NCBI RefSeq assembly: GCF_000745215.1
Contig: NZ_JQNK01000009.1
Location: 1,860,001-1,924,000, forward strand
From: Methylosinus sp. PW1
GTDB taxonomy: Bacteria > Pseudomonadota > Alphaproteobacteria > Rhizobiales > Beijerinckiaceae
DNA length: 64,000 nucleotides
Reading direction: 5' to 3'
Positions 1-9,228 of this stretch are shown piece by piece. The notes beneath the pieces are model-generated. The model did not search any database. It saw only the letters and a list, made by a program, of their open reading frames with translations, and was not told where the DNA came from. Made by a program: the position numbers and the translations under genes. Position 1 is the first letter of the stretch. Each line of letters opens with the position of its first letter.

Positions 1-1664
<1,664 letters not shown>

Positions 1665-1716
1665 TGGAGAACCCTTCAGAGACAATGGGCGCCGATCACG
1701 GCATTCGGAACGGCGG

Positions 1717-1860
1717 TCATCGATTGAAAAAGCAGGATACGACGCTCAGCGCGACGCTGACGATCGGCGAGGTCGTGAAGGGAATATAGAGGCGGAAATC
1801 GCCGCGTTCGACCACTATGTCCCCGGGCAGGCGGCCGACGCCGAACCGCTCGCCGGTTCT
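1717..1860 (-). pseudogene. DUF2905 family protein, C-terminal remnant
   Basis: Minus-strand translation gives about 47 residues including GRLPGDIVVERGDFRLYIPF and ending [13 protein letters not shown]. This matches the C-terminal half of DUF2905, a small membrane protein of about 65-70 residues with a glycine-leucine turn followed by a second helix. An in-frame TGA (complement of 1861-1863) lies directly upstream and no start codon follows it. The first transmembrane helix is therefore gone, and the piece is best read as a decayed gene. It lies upstream of the copper ATPase start. Confidence 0.6.
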
Positions 1861-1981
1861 TCAGCGCGCCGCCCGAGGGGTTCGTGAAGCAACCAATAGC
1901 TTTTCCGCGCATGAGCGAGTTAGCGTCTTTCGTAGTGATTCGGTGGCTGGCGTAAGAATCCCCTGCTACCGAGGCCTCTCA

Positions 1982-2296
1982 ATGTCGTGGCGCCCACAAA
2001 CTTCCGCCGCTAAGCCGAAGCGAAAATATTTATTCTTTATCTGCATCCTGGAGAAGATTGGCCCGGCTTCCTTGATCGTCGGAACAGTTCATGGCTGCGC
2101 GCCAGTTCCGCCGCCGTTTATTGCGCCTGAACCGTTCGACGTCGGGATGCCCGCGCCTGCTACGCATTATCGATCTACGATCGGCTCTTACATCAGCCAG
2201 CGGCCGGTCCAGCCAGGCTCCTGGAAAGAGCAAAATGCGCAACTGGCCCGATCGTCGGAGCAAGGGCGTCACGGCGGTTCGGAGCATGAGCATTGA
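1982..2296 (+). CDS. Small putative lipoprotein upstream of the CusC-like gene
   Basis: This is a 104-residue frame from ATG 1982 to TGA 2294-2296. Its end overlaps the TTG start of the CusC-like gene. A basic hydrophobic leader ends in VHGC, followed by APVPPP, which resembles a lipobox and a proline-rich linker. The rest is hydrophilic (PAPATHYRSTIGSYISQRP) and finishes HGGSEHEH, a possible metal-binding tail. The lipobox is poor because His is at -2, and the start is uncertain; a TTG nearer the cysteine would also work. The tight overlap with the next gene suggests co-translation. No firm family assignment can be made; a periplasmic accessory of copper efflux is inference. Confidence 0.5.
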   Translation: MSWRPQTSAAKPKRKYLFFICILEKIGPASLIVGTVHGCAPVPPPFIAPEPFDVGMPAPATHYRSTIGSYISQRPVQPGSWKEQNAQLARSSEQGRHGGSEHEH

Positions 2297-3783
2297 ATCG
2301 GCTCCCATGCTTTCCATCGACGCTGCGACGGCGGCGGATCGCCCAGAGACTTCGAGCCGGCGCAGCGCTGCTCTCCGCCATGACGCTTTCCGCTTGTGTC
2401 GGCTTTTCAGACGACGGCGGCATGAGCATCGTCGCGGACGTCGCCGGTAGCCCGCTCGAAAAGGACGTGCTAGCGATCCGCACGCTGGACGACGCCGCAT
2501 CCGCTCGAGCTCGCGTCGAGCTTCTGCTCTCGCGAGCGCTGACCGCAGACTCGACGGTGCAAATCGCCCTGCTCGCAAATCGTAGCCTTCAGGCGGCGTA
2601 TAATGCATTGGGCTCCGCGGAAGCGGCGATGGTGAACGCGGTCCTTCCGCCAAACCCGAGCTTTTCAATTTCGCGGATCGCCGGACCATTGAAATTGGAG
2701 CTCGAGGCGATCATCGCCGCCGATATTCTCGCATTGGCGACTTTGCCGGCGCGGGCGGAGATCGCTGCAGATCGCTTTCATCGGGCGCAGCTGCGGGCCG
2801 CCGAGGAAACGCTCCGGCTCGCGGCCCGAGCACGCAAAGACTATTATCGCGCGGTCGCGGCGCAGGAGCTCGTCGCTTCTCTCGATAAAGCGAATTCGAC
2901 GGCCGAATCGGCCGCGCAGCTCGCCAGAGCCTTGGGCGAGACCGGCGCGATGAACAAGCTCGATCAGGCGCGCGAGCAAGTGTTCTACGCCGATCTTGCT
3001 GCTCAGCTCGCGAAGGCGCGCCAGCGAGCGATCGCGGAACGTGAGCAGCTGATCCGGTCGCTGGGCCTGTGGGGCGATAATCTCGATTTCAAGCTTCCCG
3101 GCTCCTTGCCGGCGCCGCCCTCTCGTCCAAAGAGCATGCCCATGGTCGAGCAGGAAGCGGTGGCGCGTCGCCCCGATCTTTTCGTCGAGGGCATAGAGCT
3201 CGATGCGCTCGCAAAATCGTGCGGGCTCGTCGAAGCGACTCGCTTCGTCAATGTCTTCCAACTCTCCGGCGTCTACAAGGACACGCGGGAAATCGTCACC
3301 AGAGTTTCGAGTGACGGGACGATCGACACCGAGCGTGTTCGATTCAGGGTTTTTGGCCCCGGCGCCACGATCGAGATTCCGATCTTCGACTTCGGCGAGG
3401 CGCGCACGCGCGAGGCGGAGCAGAACTATATGCAGGCGTTCAACCGCCTCGTGGCGAAAGCCGTCGACGTTCGGTCCGAAGCGCGCCTAGCGTATCAGAC
3501 CTATCGCTCCACATGGGACGTAGCGAATCATTACCAGCGCGAGATTTTGCCGCTGCGCAAAATCATCACGGATGAGAGCCTGCGGCGATACAATGCGATG
3601 CTGATCGACGTCTTCCCGCTGCTCGCCGAGGTGCGCCAGAGGATAATGGCGAACATCGCGGCGATCGAGGCCAAACGCGACTTCTGGCTCGCCGACGCCG
3701 ATCTTCGGGCCGCGGTCATCGGCGGAGTCGAAACGCGAGTCGAAGAGACGTCCGTATCGCGGATGGATGCGACCAGCCAGTGA
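2293..3783 (+). CDS. TolC/CusC-like outer-membrane efflux lipoprotein
   Basis: This outer-membrane channel protein of the TolC superfamily normally forms the exit duct of a tripartite metal or drug pump. It has 496 residues, with a TTG start overlapping the previous stop (TTGA) and a GGAG site about 8 bases upstream. The signal peptide ends in a lipobox (MTLSAC, near residue 35). The body contains the long alternating helices typical of the family, including the repeat-half segment IEIPIFDFGEARTREAEQNY. The next gene is a multicopper oxidase. No CusA/CusB partner is adjacent, so it either works with pump parts encoded elsewhere or serves as a stand-alone copper-resistance outer-membrane protein. 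Confidence 0.82.
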   Translation: MNRLPCFPSTLRRRRIAQRLRAGAALLSAMTLSACVGFSDDGGMSIVADVAGSPLEKDVLAIRTLDDAASARARVELLLSRALTADSTVQIALLANRSLQAAYNALGSAEAAMVNAVLPPNPSFSISRIAGPLKLELEAIIAADILALATLPARAEIAADRFHRAQLRAAEETLRLAARARKDYYRAVAAQELVASLDKANSTAESAAQLARALGETGAMNKLDQAREQVFYADLAAQLAKARQRAIAEREQLIRSLGLWGDNLDFKLPGSLPAPPSRPKSMPMVEQEAVARRPDLFVEGIELDALAKSCGLVEATRFVNVFQLSGVYKDTREIVTRVSSDGTIDTERVRFRVFGPGATIEIPIFDFGEARTREAEQNYMQAFNRLVAKAVDVRSEARLAYQTYRSTWDVANHYQREILPLRKIITDESLRRYNAMLIDVFPLLAEVRQRIMANIAAIEAKRDFWLADADLRAAVIGGVETRVEETSVSRMDATSQ

Positions 3784-3803
3784 CGCAGGAGGAGAGACAG
3801 ACA

Positions 3804-5180
3804 ATGATGTCTCGAAGGAGCTTCATCGGCGCCGCGGCTGGATATGTGAGCGTCGCCGCTCTGAGCGGCCGCGCGCAGGCGGCGAGCATTCCAGAGGCGC
3901 ATTATGCGACGAGCGCGGAGACGCGACCTCCGCTGCTTCCCCCGAATGGTCCCGAATTTCATCCCGTCGTGACATTGAACGGGTGGAGCCTGCCATGGCG
4001 CATGAAGGAAGACGTCAAAGAGTTCCATCTCGTCGCGGAAGCCGTTGTGCGTGAGTTCGCGCCCGGGATGAAAGTGCATCTTTGGGGCTACAACGGCCAA
4101 TCGCCCGGTCCGACCATAGAGGCGGTCGAAGGCGACAAGGTCCGCATTTTCGTGACGAACAAGCTGCCGGAACCAACCTCGGTCCACTGGCATGGAATCT
4201 TGTTGCCGAACGGCATGGACGGCGTGGCCGGCGTCACGCAGCCTCATATTCCGCCGGGCAAGACCTTCGTCTACGAATTCGAGCCGAAGACGAGCGGAAC
4301 CTTCATGTACCATACGCATTCGGACGAAATGGTGCAGATGGCGATGGGCCTGATGGGGATGATCGTCGTGCATCCGCGCGATCCCGAGCAGCATAGGGTC
4401 GATCGCGATTTCGTCTTCATGCTGGGCGCCTATGACGTCGATCCCGGGACCTATGTGCCGAAGGTCGTGGAGATGACGAACTTCAATATGTGGACATTCA
4501 ACAATCGCGTCTTTCCTGGCATCGATCCGCTCGTCGTACGTTTGAACGATCGTGTGCGCGTGCGGATGGGCAATCTCACCATGACAAATCATCCGATTCA
4601 CCTGCATGGCCACCATTTTTACGTCACCGGCACGGATGGGGGCTGGATTCCTCGATCTGCGCAAATGCCCGAAGCGACCGTCGATGTCCCCGTCGGAACG
4701 ATTCGCGCCTTCGAGCTCGTCGCGAACAATCCGGGCGACTGGGCCTTGCATTGTCACAAGTCGCATCACACGATGAATGCGATGGGACATGATTTGAGAA
4801 CTTTCATCGGAGCAAAGCAGAGCCCCAGAGTTGCCAAAGCGATTGCCAAACTGGTTCCGGGTTACATGCCCATGGGTTCGTCCGGGATGGGCGATATGGC
4901 GTCGATGCACATGCCGGGGCCAGATAACGCGCTTCCCATGATGACGGGAACAGGCCAATTCGGACCTATCGAAATGGGCGGCATGTTCACGCTCATGAAA
5001 ATCCGAGAGGGACTGGCTCGCAACGACTATAAGGACCCAGGTCCTTACGAGTTTCCGGAAGGAACCGTGGCTCACGACGTCGGGGGTCGACCGGCAGAGG
5101 CGTCGCGACATGAAGGAATGAAGAGCACGAAAAGCCCTGCGGCGGGGCCATCCGGCCAACACCACCATGAGCATCATTGA
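3804..5180 (+). CDS. Tat-exported multicopper oxidase, short form
   Basis: This periplasmic multicopper oxidase probably oxidises Cu(I) to less toxic Cu(II), like CopA/CueO. Two adjacent ATGs (3804 and 3807) follow an AGGAGGAGA site; MSRRSFIG is a twin-arginine signal. The copper sites are clear: HWHG (about residue 128), HTH (170), HPIHLHGHHF (263) and HCHKSHHTM (316). There is a Met-rich tail (MGSSGMGDMASMHMPG) as in copper-resistance oxidases. At about 458 residues, with only about 90 residues between the second and third motifs, it looks like a two-cupredoxin-domain enzyme rather than three. It directly follows the CusC-like gene. Confidence 0.88.
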   Translation: MMSRRSFIGAAAGYVSVAALSGRAQAASIPEAHYATSAETRPPLLPPNGPEFHPVVTLNGWSLPWRMKEDVKEFHLVAEAVVREFAPGMKVHLWGYNGQSPGPTIEAVEGDKVRIFVTNKLPEPTSVHWHGILLPNGMDGVAGVTQPHIPPGKTFVYEFEPKTSGTFMYHTHSDEMVQMAMGLMGMIVVHPRDPEQHRVDRDFVFMLGAYDVDPGTYVPKVVEMTNFNMWTFNNRVFPGIDPLVVRLNDRVRVRMGNLTMTNHPIHLHGHHFYVTGTDGGWIPRSAQMPEATVDVPVGTIRAFELVANNPGDWALHCHKSHHTMNAMGHDLRTFIGAKQSPRVAKAIAKLVPGYMPMGSSGMGDMASMHMPGPDNALPMMTGTGQFGPIEMGGMFTLMKIREGLARNDYKDPGPYEFPEGTVAHDVGGRPAEASRHEGMKSTKSPAAGPSGQHHHEHH

Positions 5181-5425
5181 ACAAAGAAAAATTGTTAGAC
5201 TGAGAGCGCCGCGGGAGACGTAGCAAGGAAATCAGCGGCAACGAACCTCGCCGATCGGAGCCGGCGCAAAGACAAGTTTTCGTCCGCAGATCGAATGGAC
5301 AAGGTCGGCTTGGTCCTTTTTAGCTGGCGCAGACACGAAAGCTCGAATTCGAGCATGTGAAAAAAAGTTGTCATCGCCGGACGAAGCCGACGCGACGGCT
5401 CGCAGGTTTTTTTCCTCACCCACTT

Positions 5426-5617
5426 GCCAGTTTCGAGGATATGGCAGCGGTGAGTGAGGCGATCGAGCAGAGCCGTCGTCATCTTGGCGTCGCCGAAGAC
5501 TGCGGCCCATTCGCCGAAGCTCAGATTCGTCGTGATGATGACGCTGGTCCGCTCGTAGAGCTTGCTCAGCAGATGGAACAGCAGCGCTCCGCCGGAGCCG
5601 CTGAACGGCAGGTAGTC
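5426..5617 (-). pseudogene. IstB-like transposition helper ATPase remnant (IS21 family)
   Basis: About 64 residues match the C-terminal part of Ist[21 protein letters not shown], then [20 protein letters not shown] and [15 protein letters not shown]. IstB loads the IS21 transposase IstA on target DNA. The Walker A region and the N-terminal half are absent, and sequence on both sides is unrelated, so this is an insertion-sequence scar. It borders the copper block and the sigma/bufferin block. Confidence 0.75.
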
Positions 5618-6128
5618 CCATTGGTGATCGAGCCCGGCCTCGTGAAACGCCGCGATCTGTTGATGGAAGCCGGTCGCGAGCAGTCCAAAACCGGCCATTC
5701 GAGGAGACCCACCCTATGTCGGCTTTCCCAACCAACAGTGGTCATTCGTTCGATATTGGGCCTGACGAGATGGCTACGCCAGATCTGCGTCCCTCGTATT
5801 GACCATGTTCTCCCGCTCTCCTTGAATCAGAGGACATAGCGTATCGCCTTGAGAGTAAATAACGCAACAATCCCCTCCCTGCTTCGGCTCGAGAAGCGAT
5901 TCACCGCCCTTGCATTCGCAGAAGCGCAAGCAAGCATCCGTTGGCATTGCGCAGTCGGACGATGGCCACAATCCGGGTGCGTGATTGTAAAGACGAATTT
6001 CATTCTACGAAAAAATTGAGCAGCGCTGTAACGGCGCGGCCTCCGTGTGTCGCAGACGTTATCGACAACCTCAGGTGCTGCGTCAGCCTGCGGGCAGTGT
6101 CGGCGCCGGGCCTGCGCGCCGCCCCGCG
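5618..6128. other. Gene-poor spacer between the copper block and the sigma operon
   Basis: No frame here has convincing coding character. Short open frames exist on both strands but have no ribosome site, signal peptide or recognisable motif. The left part adjoins the IstB remnant and probably contains more degraded insertion-sequence DNA. The right end leads into the promoter-like motif at 6129-6152. Confidence 0.5.
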
Positions 6129-6152
6129 GTAACATTTTTTGGTGGCCGCGAA
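6129..6152 (+). promoter_or_regulatory. ECF-type promoter-like motif upstream of the DUF2892/sigma operon
   Basis: GTAACA is followed after 14 bases by CGAA, about 70 bases before the DUF2892 start. The same two boxes occur upstream of the DUF2282 precursor (7966-7990) and, as GTAATT and CGTA, upstream of the minus-strand precursor. A GTAAC-type -35 box is typical of ECF sigma promoters. Autoregulation by the sigma gene in this operon is inference. Confidence 0.45.
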
Positions 6153-6220
6153 TCTTTTATCGATTTCCGATCCTCCTATCGGTCGAGGAACGATCCTCGG
6201 CCACGATGGGAGATGGAAAA

Positions 6221-6424
6221 ATGCTATATGTGAAGAATGTTCCTGGCTGGGAACGCGTCGCCAGAGTGGCGCTGGGACTAGCGCTCGTGGCCGCTTCCGT
6301 CTCCTATCTCGGCGCGACGCCGGCCGGCTGGGGCGTCGGCGCCGTGGGCCTCATGGCGATGACGAGCGGGCTGCTGGGCTTTTGCCCTGCTTGCGCCATG
6401 GTGGGTCGTCGGCTCGGTCACTGA
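6221..6424 (+). CDS. DUF2892 small inner-membrane protein
   Basis: This 67-residue protein has two hydrophobic helices, the first around VALGLALVAASVSYL and the second around GAVGLMAMTSGLLGFCPAC. It ends with the pattern FCPACAMVGRR, typical of the DUF2892/YgaP membrane module. The start ATG at 6221 has GGGAGA 7 bases upstream. It lies 10 bases before the ECF sigma gene and shares its promoter region. The two cysteines at the end of helix 2 could bind metal or report redox state, which might make this a membrane partner of the sigma factor; that is inference. No separate anti-sigma gene is visible. Confidence 0.75.
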   Translation: MLYVKNVPGWERVARVALGLALVAASVSYLGATPAGWGVGAVGLMAMTSGLLGFCPACAMVGRRLGH

Positions 6425-6434
6425 GGGGAAGGCG

Positions 6435-6986
6435 ATGGCGGCTTGCTCGCACGATCTCGTCGTCCGCGCCCAAGGAGGCGACGCCGCAGCGCTGGACCGT
6501 CTACTCGCCGAGTGCCGGTTCGACGCGCGCCGCTACGCCACGCGCCATTGCATGATCAGCGAGATCGATGACGCGGTGCAAGAGGCGCTTCTGATTGTCG
6601 TGCAGCGCTTGAGTACGCTGAGAACGGCGGCATCCTTCGCCGGCTGGCTGTTCACGGTCGTCCGTCGCGAATGCCGACGATTGTCGCGACGGATGGTCGC
6701 CCACGAGGAGTTGGACGAGGAAAGGATCGCGGAACGGCTCGCAGCGCGTCCGATGGACGAGCTACGAATGGAATTGGCCTTCGCGCTCGAATCCTTGCCC
6801 GCTCATTATTTGGACGTGATCCTTTTGCGTGACTTCGAGGAGATGACGATCGCCGAGATTTGCGAGCGTCTCGAAATCACCGTCCAAACCGCCAAAGCCC
6901 GCTTGCGTCGGGGGCGCTTATTGGTCCGAGAATATCTCATCGGCGTCGACTCGTCAGCGGCCTATCCCGCGCAGGATCGCCTCTGA
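6435..6986 (+). CDS. ECF-family RNA polymerase sigma factor
   Basis: This 183-residue extracytoplasmic-function sigma factor has a region-2 segment around EIDDAVQEALLIVVQRLSTL and FAGWLFTVVRRECRRL. A region-4 helix-turn-helix follows (LPAHYLDVILLRDFEEMTIA, then ICERLEITVQTAKARLRRGR). It has the usual length for the group. The start follows GAGGGGAAGG. The first Cys-rich precursor gene begins 93 bases downstream, so the sigma gene heads the bufferin cluster. In Caulobacter, bufferin operons are controlled by an ECF sigma factor, sigma-F; a matching role here is supported by the shared promoter motifs but not proven. Confidence 0.9.
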   Translation: MAACSHDLVVRAQGGDAAALDRLLAECRFDARRYATRHCMISEIDDAVQEALLIVVQRLSTLRTAASFAGWLFTVVRRECRRLSRRMVAHEELDEERIAERLAARPMDELRMELAFALESLPAHYLDVILLRDFEEMTIAEICERLEITVQTAKARLRRGRLLVREYLIGVDSSAAYPAQDRL

Positions 6987-7079
6987 AAAGCCGAATACAA
7001 TTCGGGACTGGGCTTTCGCATCGAGAGCCGCTCGAAGCTATGGGCTCGATTTCGAGCCGAACCAAAAAGGAATAAAGCT

Positions 7080-7343
7080 ATGAAGATAAAGGTCGCATAC
7101 GGAGCGTCGCTCGCCATCGCCGAGGTTACCCTAGCTATCAATGGCGCAGCGACGAGCGCGCTCGCTAAGACGGCGGCGAATCCTGTGCATTGCGTTGGCA
7201 TCAATTCTTGCAAAGGATTGAGCGCATGCAAGAGTGCGAACAGCTCCTGCAAGGGCCTGAACGCCTGCAAGGGTCGAGGGTGGGCGCCCGCCGACTCCGC
7301 CGAAGCTTGCACAGCGCAGGGCGGCACGGTTGCCGAGATGTGA
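7080..7343 (+). CDS. Cys-rich bufferin-type precursor peptide (CKG-repeat class)
   Basis: This 87-residue secreted precursor is probably a substrate of a DUF692 (MNIO) enzyme and, once modified, a periplasmic copper binder. A signal peptide (MKIKVAYGASLAIAEVTLA, cleavage near ALAK) leads into HCVGINSCKGLSACK, then SCKGLNACKGRGW and EACTAQGG, with six cysteines in all. The peptide at 12215-12475 has the same cysteine plan. AAGGA lies upstream of the ATG. A strong hairpin follows the stop (7347-7370). The class is often named BufA2-like; I am not certain of the A1/A2 numbering. Confidence 0.82.
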   Translation: MKIKVAYGASLAIAEVTLAINGAATSALAKTAANPVHCVGINSCKGLSACKSANSSCKGLNACKGRGWAPADSAEACTAQGGTVAEM

Positions 7344-7346
7344 TCG

Positions 7347-7370
7347 CCGGGGCCGACTACTAGGCCCCGG
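7347..7370 (+). terminator. Hairpin after the first precursor gene, probable attenuator
   Basis: A perfect 8-bp GC stem, CCGGGGCC/GGCCCCGG, has an 8-base loop and begins three bases after the precursor stop codon. No T-run follows, so full Rho-independent termination is unlikely. It could instead stabilise the precursor mRNA or reduce read-through. The minus-strand cluster has a similar hairpin in the same place. Confidence 0.5.
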
Positions 7371-7434
7371 TCCTGCTCCTCGCGACAAGGATTGGGCGGC
7401 GCCTCGCACGATCGCCCGGCCTCCGAAGCACATC

Positions 7435-7832
7435 ATGGCGGTCCGGCTGCTCCGCGCCGCCATGGTCGCTACTCTTCTCGGCGCCGTTTCGGCGAGCGCC
7501 GCGGCCGCATCGGAATCAGACGCTCCGCCGTCACTAATGTCGGCCACGTCGCAGTTCATCGAACTCCGACCACAGACCAAGGCGCCGCCCGTGACGTTCG
7601 AACGGATCGATGGCAAGCCGGGGTCGCGCATCTCCTTTCGTTCCTCGACCCCGAGGGCCGCATCGCCACGCCACCGTCCGAAACGCGAGAGGCGCCTTTT
7701 GTTCTTCGCGGCATGCCGATTTCCTACGTGATCGATCCTCGAGGACGCGTGGTCGGCTATATCACCGGCGAAGTGGACTGGACCTCGCCGGACGGAGCTG
7801 CGCTCTTGCGCCATTATTCAAAAGCTCGCTGA
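7435..7832 (+). pseudogene. TlpA-like thioredoxin, internally deleted and frameshifted
   Basis: The first part reads MAVRLLRAAMVATLLGAVSA (a signal peptide) and then QTKAPPVTFERIDGK, the start of a TlpA/redoxin domain. The matching C-terminal part is in another frame: VLRGMPISYVIDPRGRVVGY, then ITGEVDWTSPDGAALLRHY to a stop at 7832. Between them the segment that should carry the WCxxC active site is missing. A working reductase cannot be made from this. TlpA-type reductases may keep precursor cysteines reduced, so the loss inside a bufferin cluster is notable. A sequencing error could explain the frame change but not the missing catalytic region. Confidence 0.72.
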
Positions 7833-7965
7833 ATTGGCCGTCTGGCGGCGGATCAATTGGTTGCGCTGCGTCGGTAGAACTCGTCTCGATCGGTCGTGGC
7901 GCCAGCCAGGGGCTTCCCATCGCGTCTGCGGTCTCCGGCGCGCTTGCGCGGGGAATCGAGAGTCC

Positions 7966-7990
7966 GTAACAATTTTCCCAGTTGCGCGAA
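7966..7990 (+). promoter_or_regulatory. ECF-type promoter-like motif upstream of the DUF2282 precursor
   Basis: GTAACA and CGAA are separated by 15 bases, ending 43 bases before the DUF2282 precursor start. It has the same boxes as the motif upstream of the sigma operon. It would give the DUF2282-DUF692-DUF2063-DoxX genes their own promoter downstream of the decayed TlpA gene. Confidence 0.5.
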
Positions 7991-8033
7991 TTTAGCTTGC
8001 AGGCCGGCTTCGGCTCATAAGAGGAGGCATTGG

Positions 8034-8318
8034 ATGGATCGTCGTTCTTTCAATCTCGCGCTGGTGGGATCGCTCACCACGGCTCTCACCCTCTTGGCTT
8101 CCGCCGCTCCGGCGGAGGAAGAGGGCAAGGAAAAATGCTTCGGCGTCGCCCTCAAGGGTCAAAATGATTGCGCCGCCGGCCCTGGAACGACCTGCGCCGG
8201 ATCGTCCAAGATCGATTATCAAGGCAACGCCTGGAAATATGTTCCGCGCGGGACCTGCGTCTCGATCGAGACGCCCTTCGGCAATGGCTCGCTGGAGGCG
8301 CTCAAGCGGCGCACCTGA
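8034..8318 (+). CDS. bufA1: DUF2282 bufferin precursor peptide
   Basis: This 94-residue secreted precursor is of the DUF2282 family, known as bufferins. The signal peptide is [20 protein letters not shown], with a cut near SAAPAEE. The family core is complete: [41 protein letters not shown] and the tail [17 protein letters not shown]. The four conserved cysteines are present; in characterised bufferins some become copper-binding thiooxazole groups through the DUF692 enzyme. A GAGGAGG site precedes ATG 8034. The maturase genes follow directly, so this is their most likely substrate. The symbol follows the DUF2282 class and is tentative. Confidence 0.88.
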   Translation: MDRRSFNLALVGSLTTALTLLASAAPAEEEGKEKCFGVALKGQNDCAAGPGTTCAGSSKIDYQGNAWKYVPRGTCVSIETPFGNGSLEALKRRT

Positions 8319-8358
8319 TCTTCGCGACATTCCGTCACAAAGGCGCGCGGGGAGCGGC

Positions 8359-9228
8359 ATGGGCGAAACCGTTTCGACCTTTTCGTCCCGTCTTCCTGCT
8401 CTCGCCGGGGTCGGCTTCAAGCCGGCGCATTTCGATGCGATCTTCTCCGGCGCGCCTTCCGTGGGGTTTTTCGAGATTCACGCGGAAAATTACATGGGCG
8501 ATGGCGGTCCGCCGCATCGCCAGCTCTCGCGTCTTCGCCAGGAATATCCGCTTTCGATTCACTGCGTCGGGCTTTCGATCGGCTCCAGCGAGCCGATCGA
8601 TCGTCGACATTTGGAGCGATTGCGCGCTCTCTGCGACCGCTATCGGCCGGAGAGCATTTCCGAGCATCTGGCCTGGTCGACGCATGGCGGCGTCTTCTTC
8701 AACGATCTCCTGCCGCTGCCCTACACGCGCGAAACGCTGGAGCGGGCGATCGAGAAGGTCGACGAGATCCAGAGCTGTCTCGGGCGGCAGATTTTGCTGG
8801 AAAATCCAGCGACCTATCTCTCTTTCGTGGAAACGGAGATTTCCGAGCCCGAGTTTCTCGCCGAGATCGCCGATCGCAGCGGCTGCGGATTGCTTCTCGA
8901 CGTCGAGAACATCTATGTGACGGCGACGAACAAGGGCTTCGACGCGGCGGCCTATTTGTCCAGATTCGCTTTCGCTCATGTGCGCGAAATCCATCTCGCC
9001 GGCCATTTCGAGACGCGCGGCGCGCGTGGCGAGGCTTTTGCGCTCGACGCCCATTGCGCCCCTGTGGGCGAGGCCGTATGGGCGCTTTTCGGTCAGGCGC
9101 TCGCGCAGACAGGTCCTGTCGCGACCCTCGTCGAATGGGACAATGAAACGCCCGAATGGGCGGCGCTCGCGCAGGAGGCGCAGCGCGCGCAATCCGTTCT
9201 CGACGGCGCAGCGCGGCGGGCCGCATGA
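8359..9228 (+). CDS. bufB1: DUF692 multinuclear non-haem iron oxidase (bufferin maturase)
   Basis: This 289-residue TIM-barrel enzyme of the DUF692/MNIO family, related to MbnB of methanobactin synthesis, oxidises precursor cysteines. Metal-ligand motifs are visible in order: FFEIHAENYM, IHCVGLSIGS, ISEHLAWS, LLENPATY, LLLDVENIYV, IHLAGH, DAHCAPVGE and VEWDNETP. The start at ATG 8359 follows GGGGAG. The stop overlaps the next start (ATGA at 9225), showing translational coupling with the DUF2063 partner. The product is cytosolic, so it must act before the precursor is exported. Confidence 0.92.
   Translation: MGETVSTFSSRLPALAGVGFKPAHFDAIFSGAPSVGFFEIHAENYMGDGGPPHRQLSRLRQEYPLSIHCVGLSIGSSEPIDRRHLERLRALCDRYRPESISEHLAWSTHGGVFFNDLLPLPYTRETLERAIEKVDEIQSCLGRQILLENPATYLSFVETEISEPEFLAEIADRSGCGLLLDVENIYVTATNKGFDAAAYLSRFAFAHVREIHLAGHFETRGARGEAFALDAHCAPVGEAVWALFGQALAQTGPVATLVEWDNETPEWAALAQEAQRAQSVLDGAARRAA

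Noticed and set aside
3531..5177. A 548-residue open frame on the minus strand
   Set aside because: It runs opposite to the multicopper oxidase, whose copper motifs are unmistakable. The antisense protein is His/Arg-rich only because it mirrors those codons.
5774..5971. Small Cys-containing open frame on the minus strand
   Set aside because: It has no ribosome site, signal peptide or family pattern, and it lies in degraded insertion-sequence DNA.
7435..7832. Programmed frameshift joining the two TlpA parts
   Set aside because: No slippery sequence is seen at the frame change, and the catalytic CxxC segment is absent from all frames. Decay is the simpler reading.
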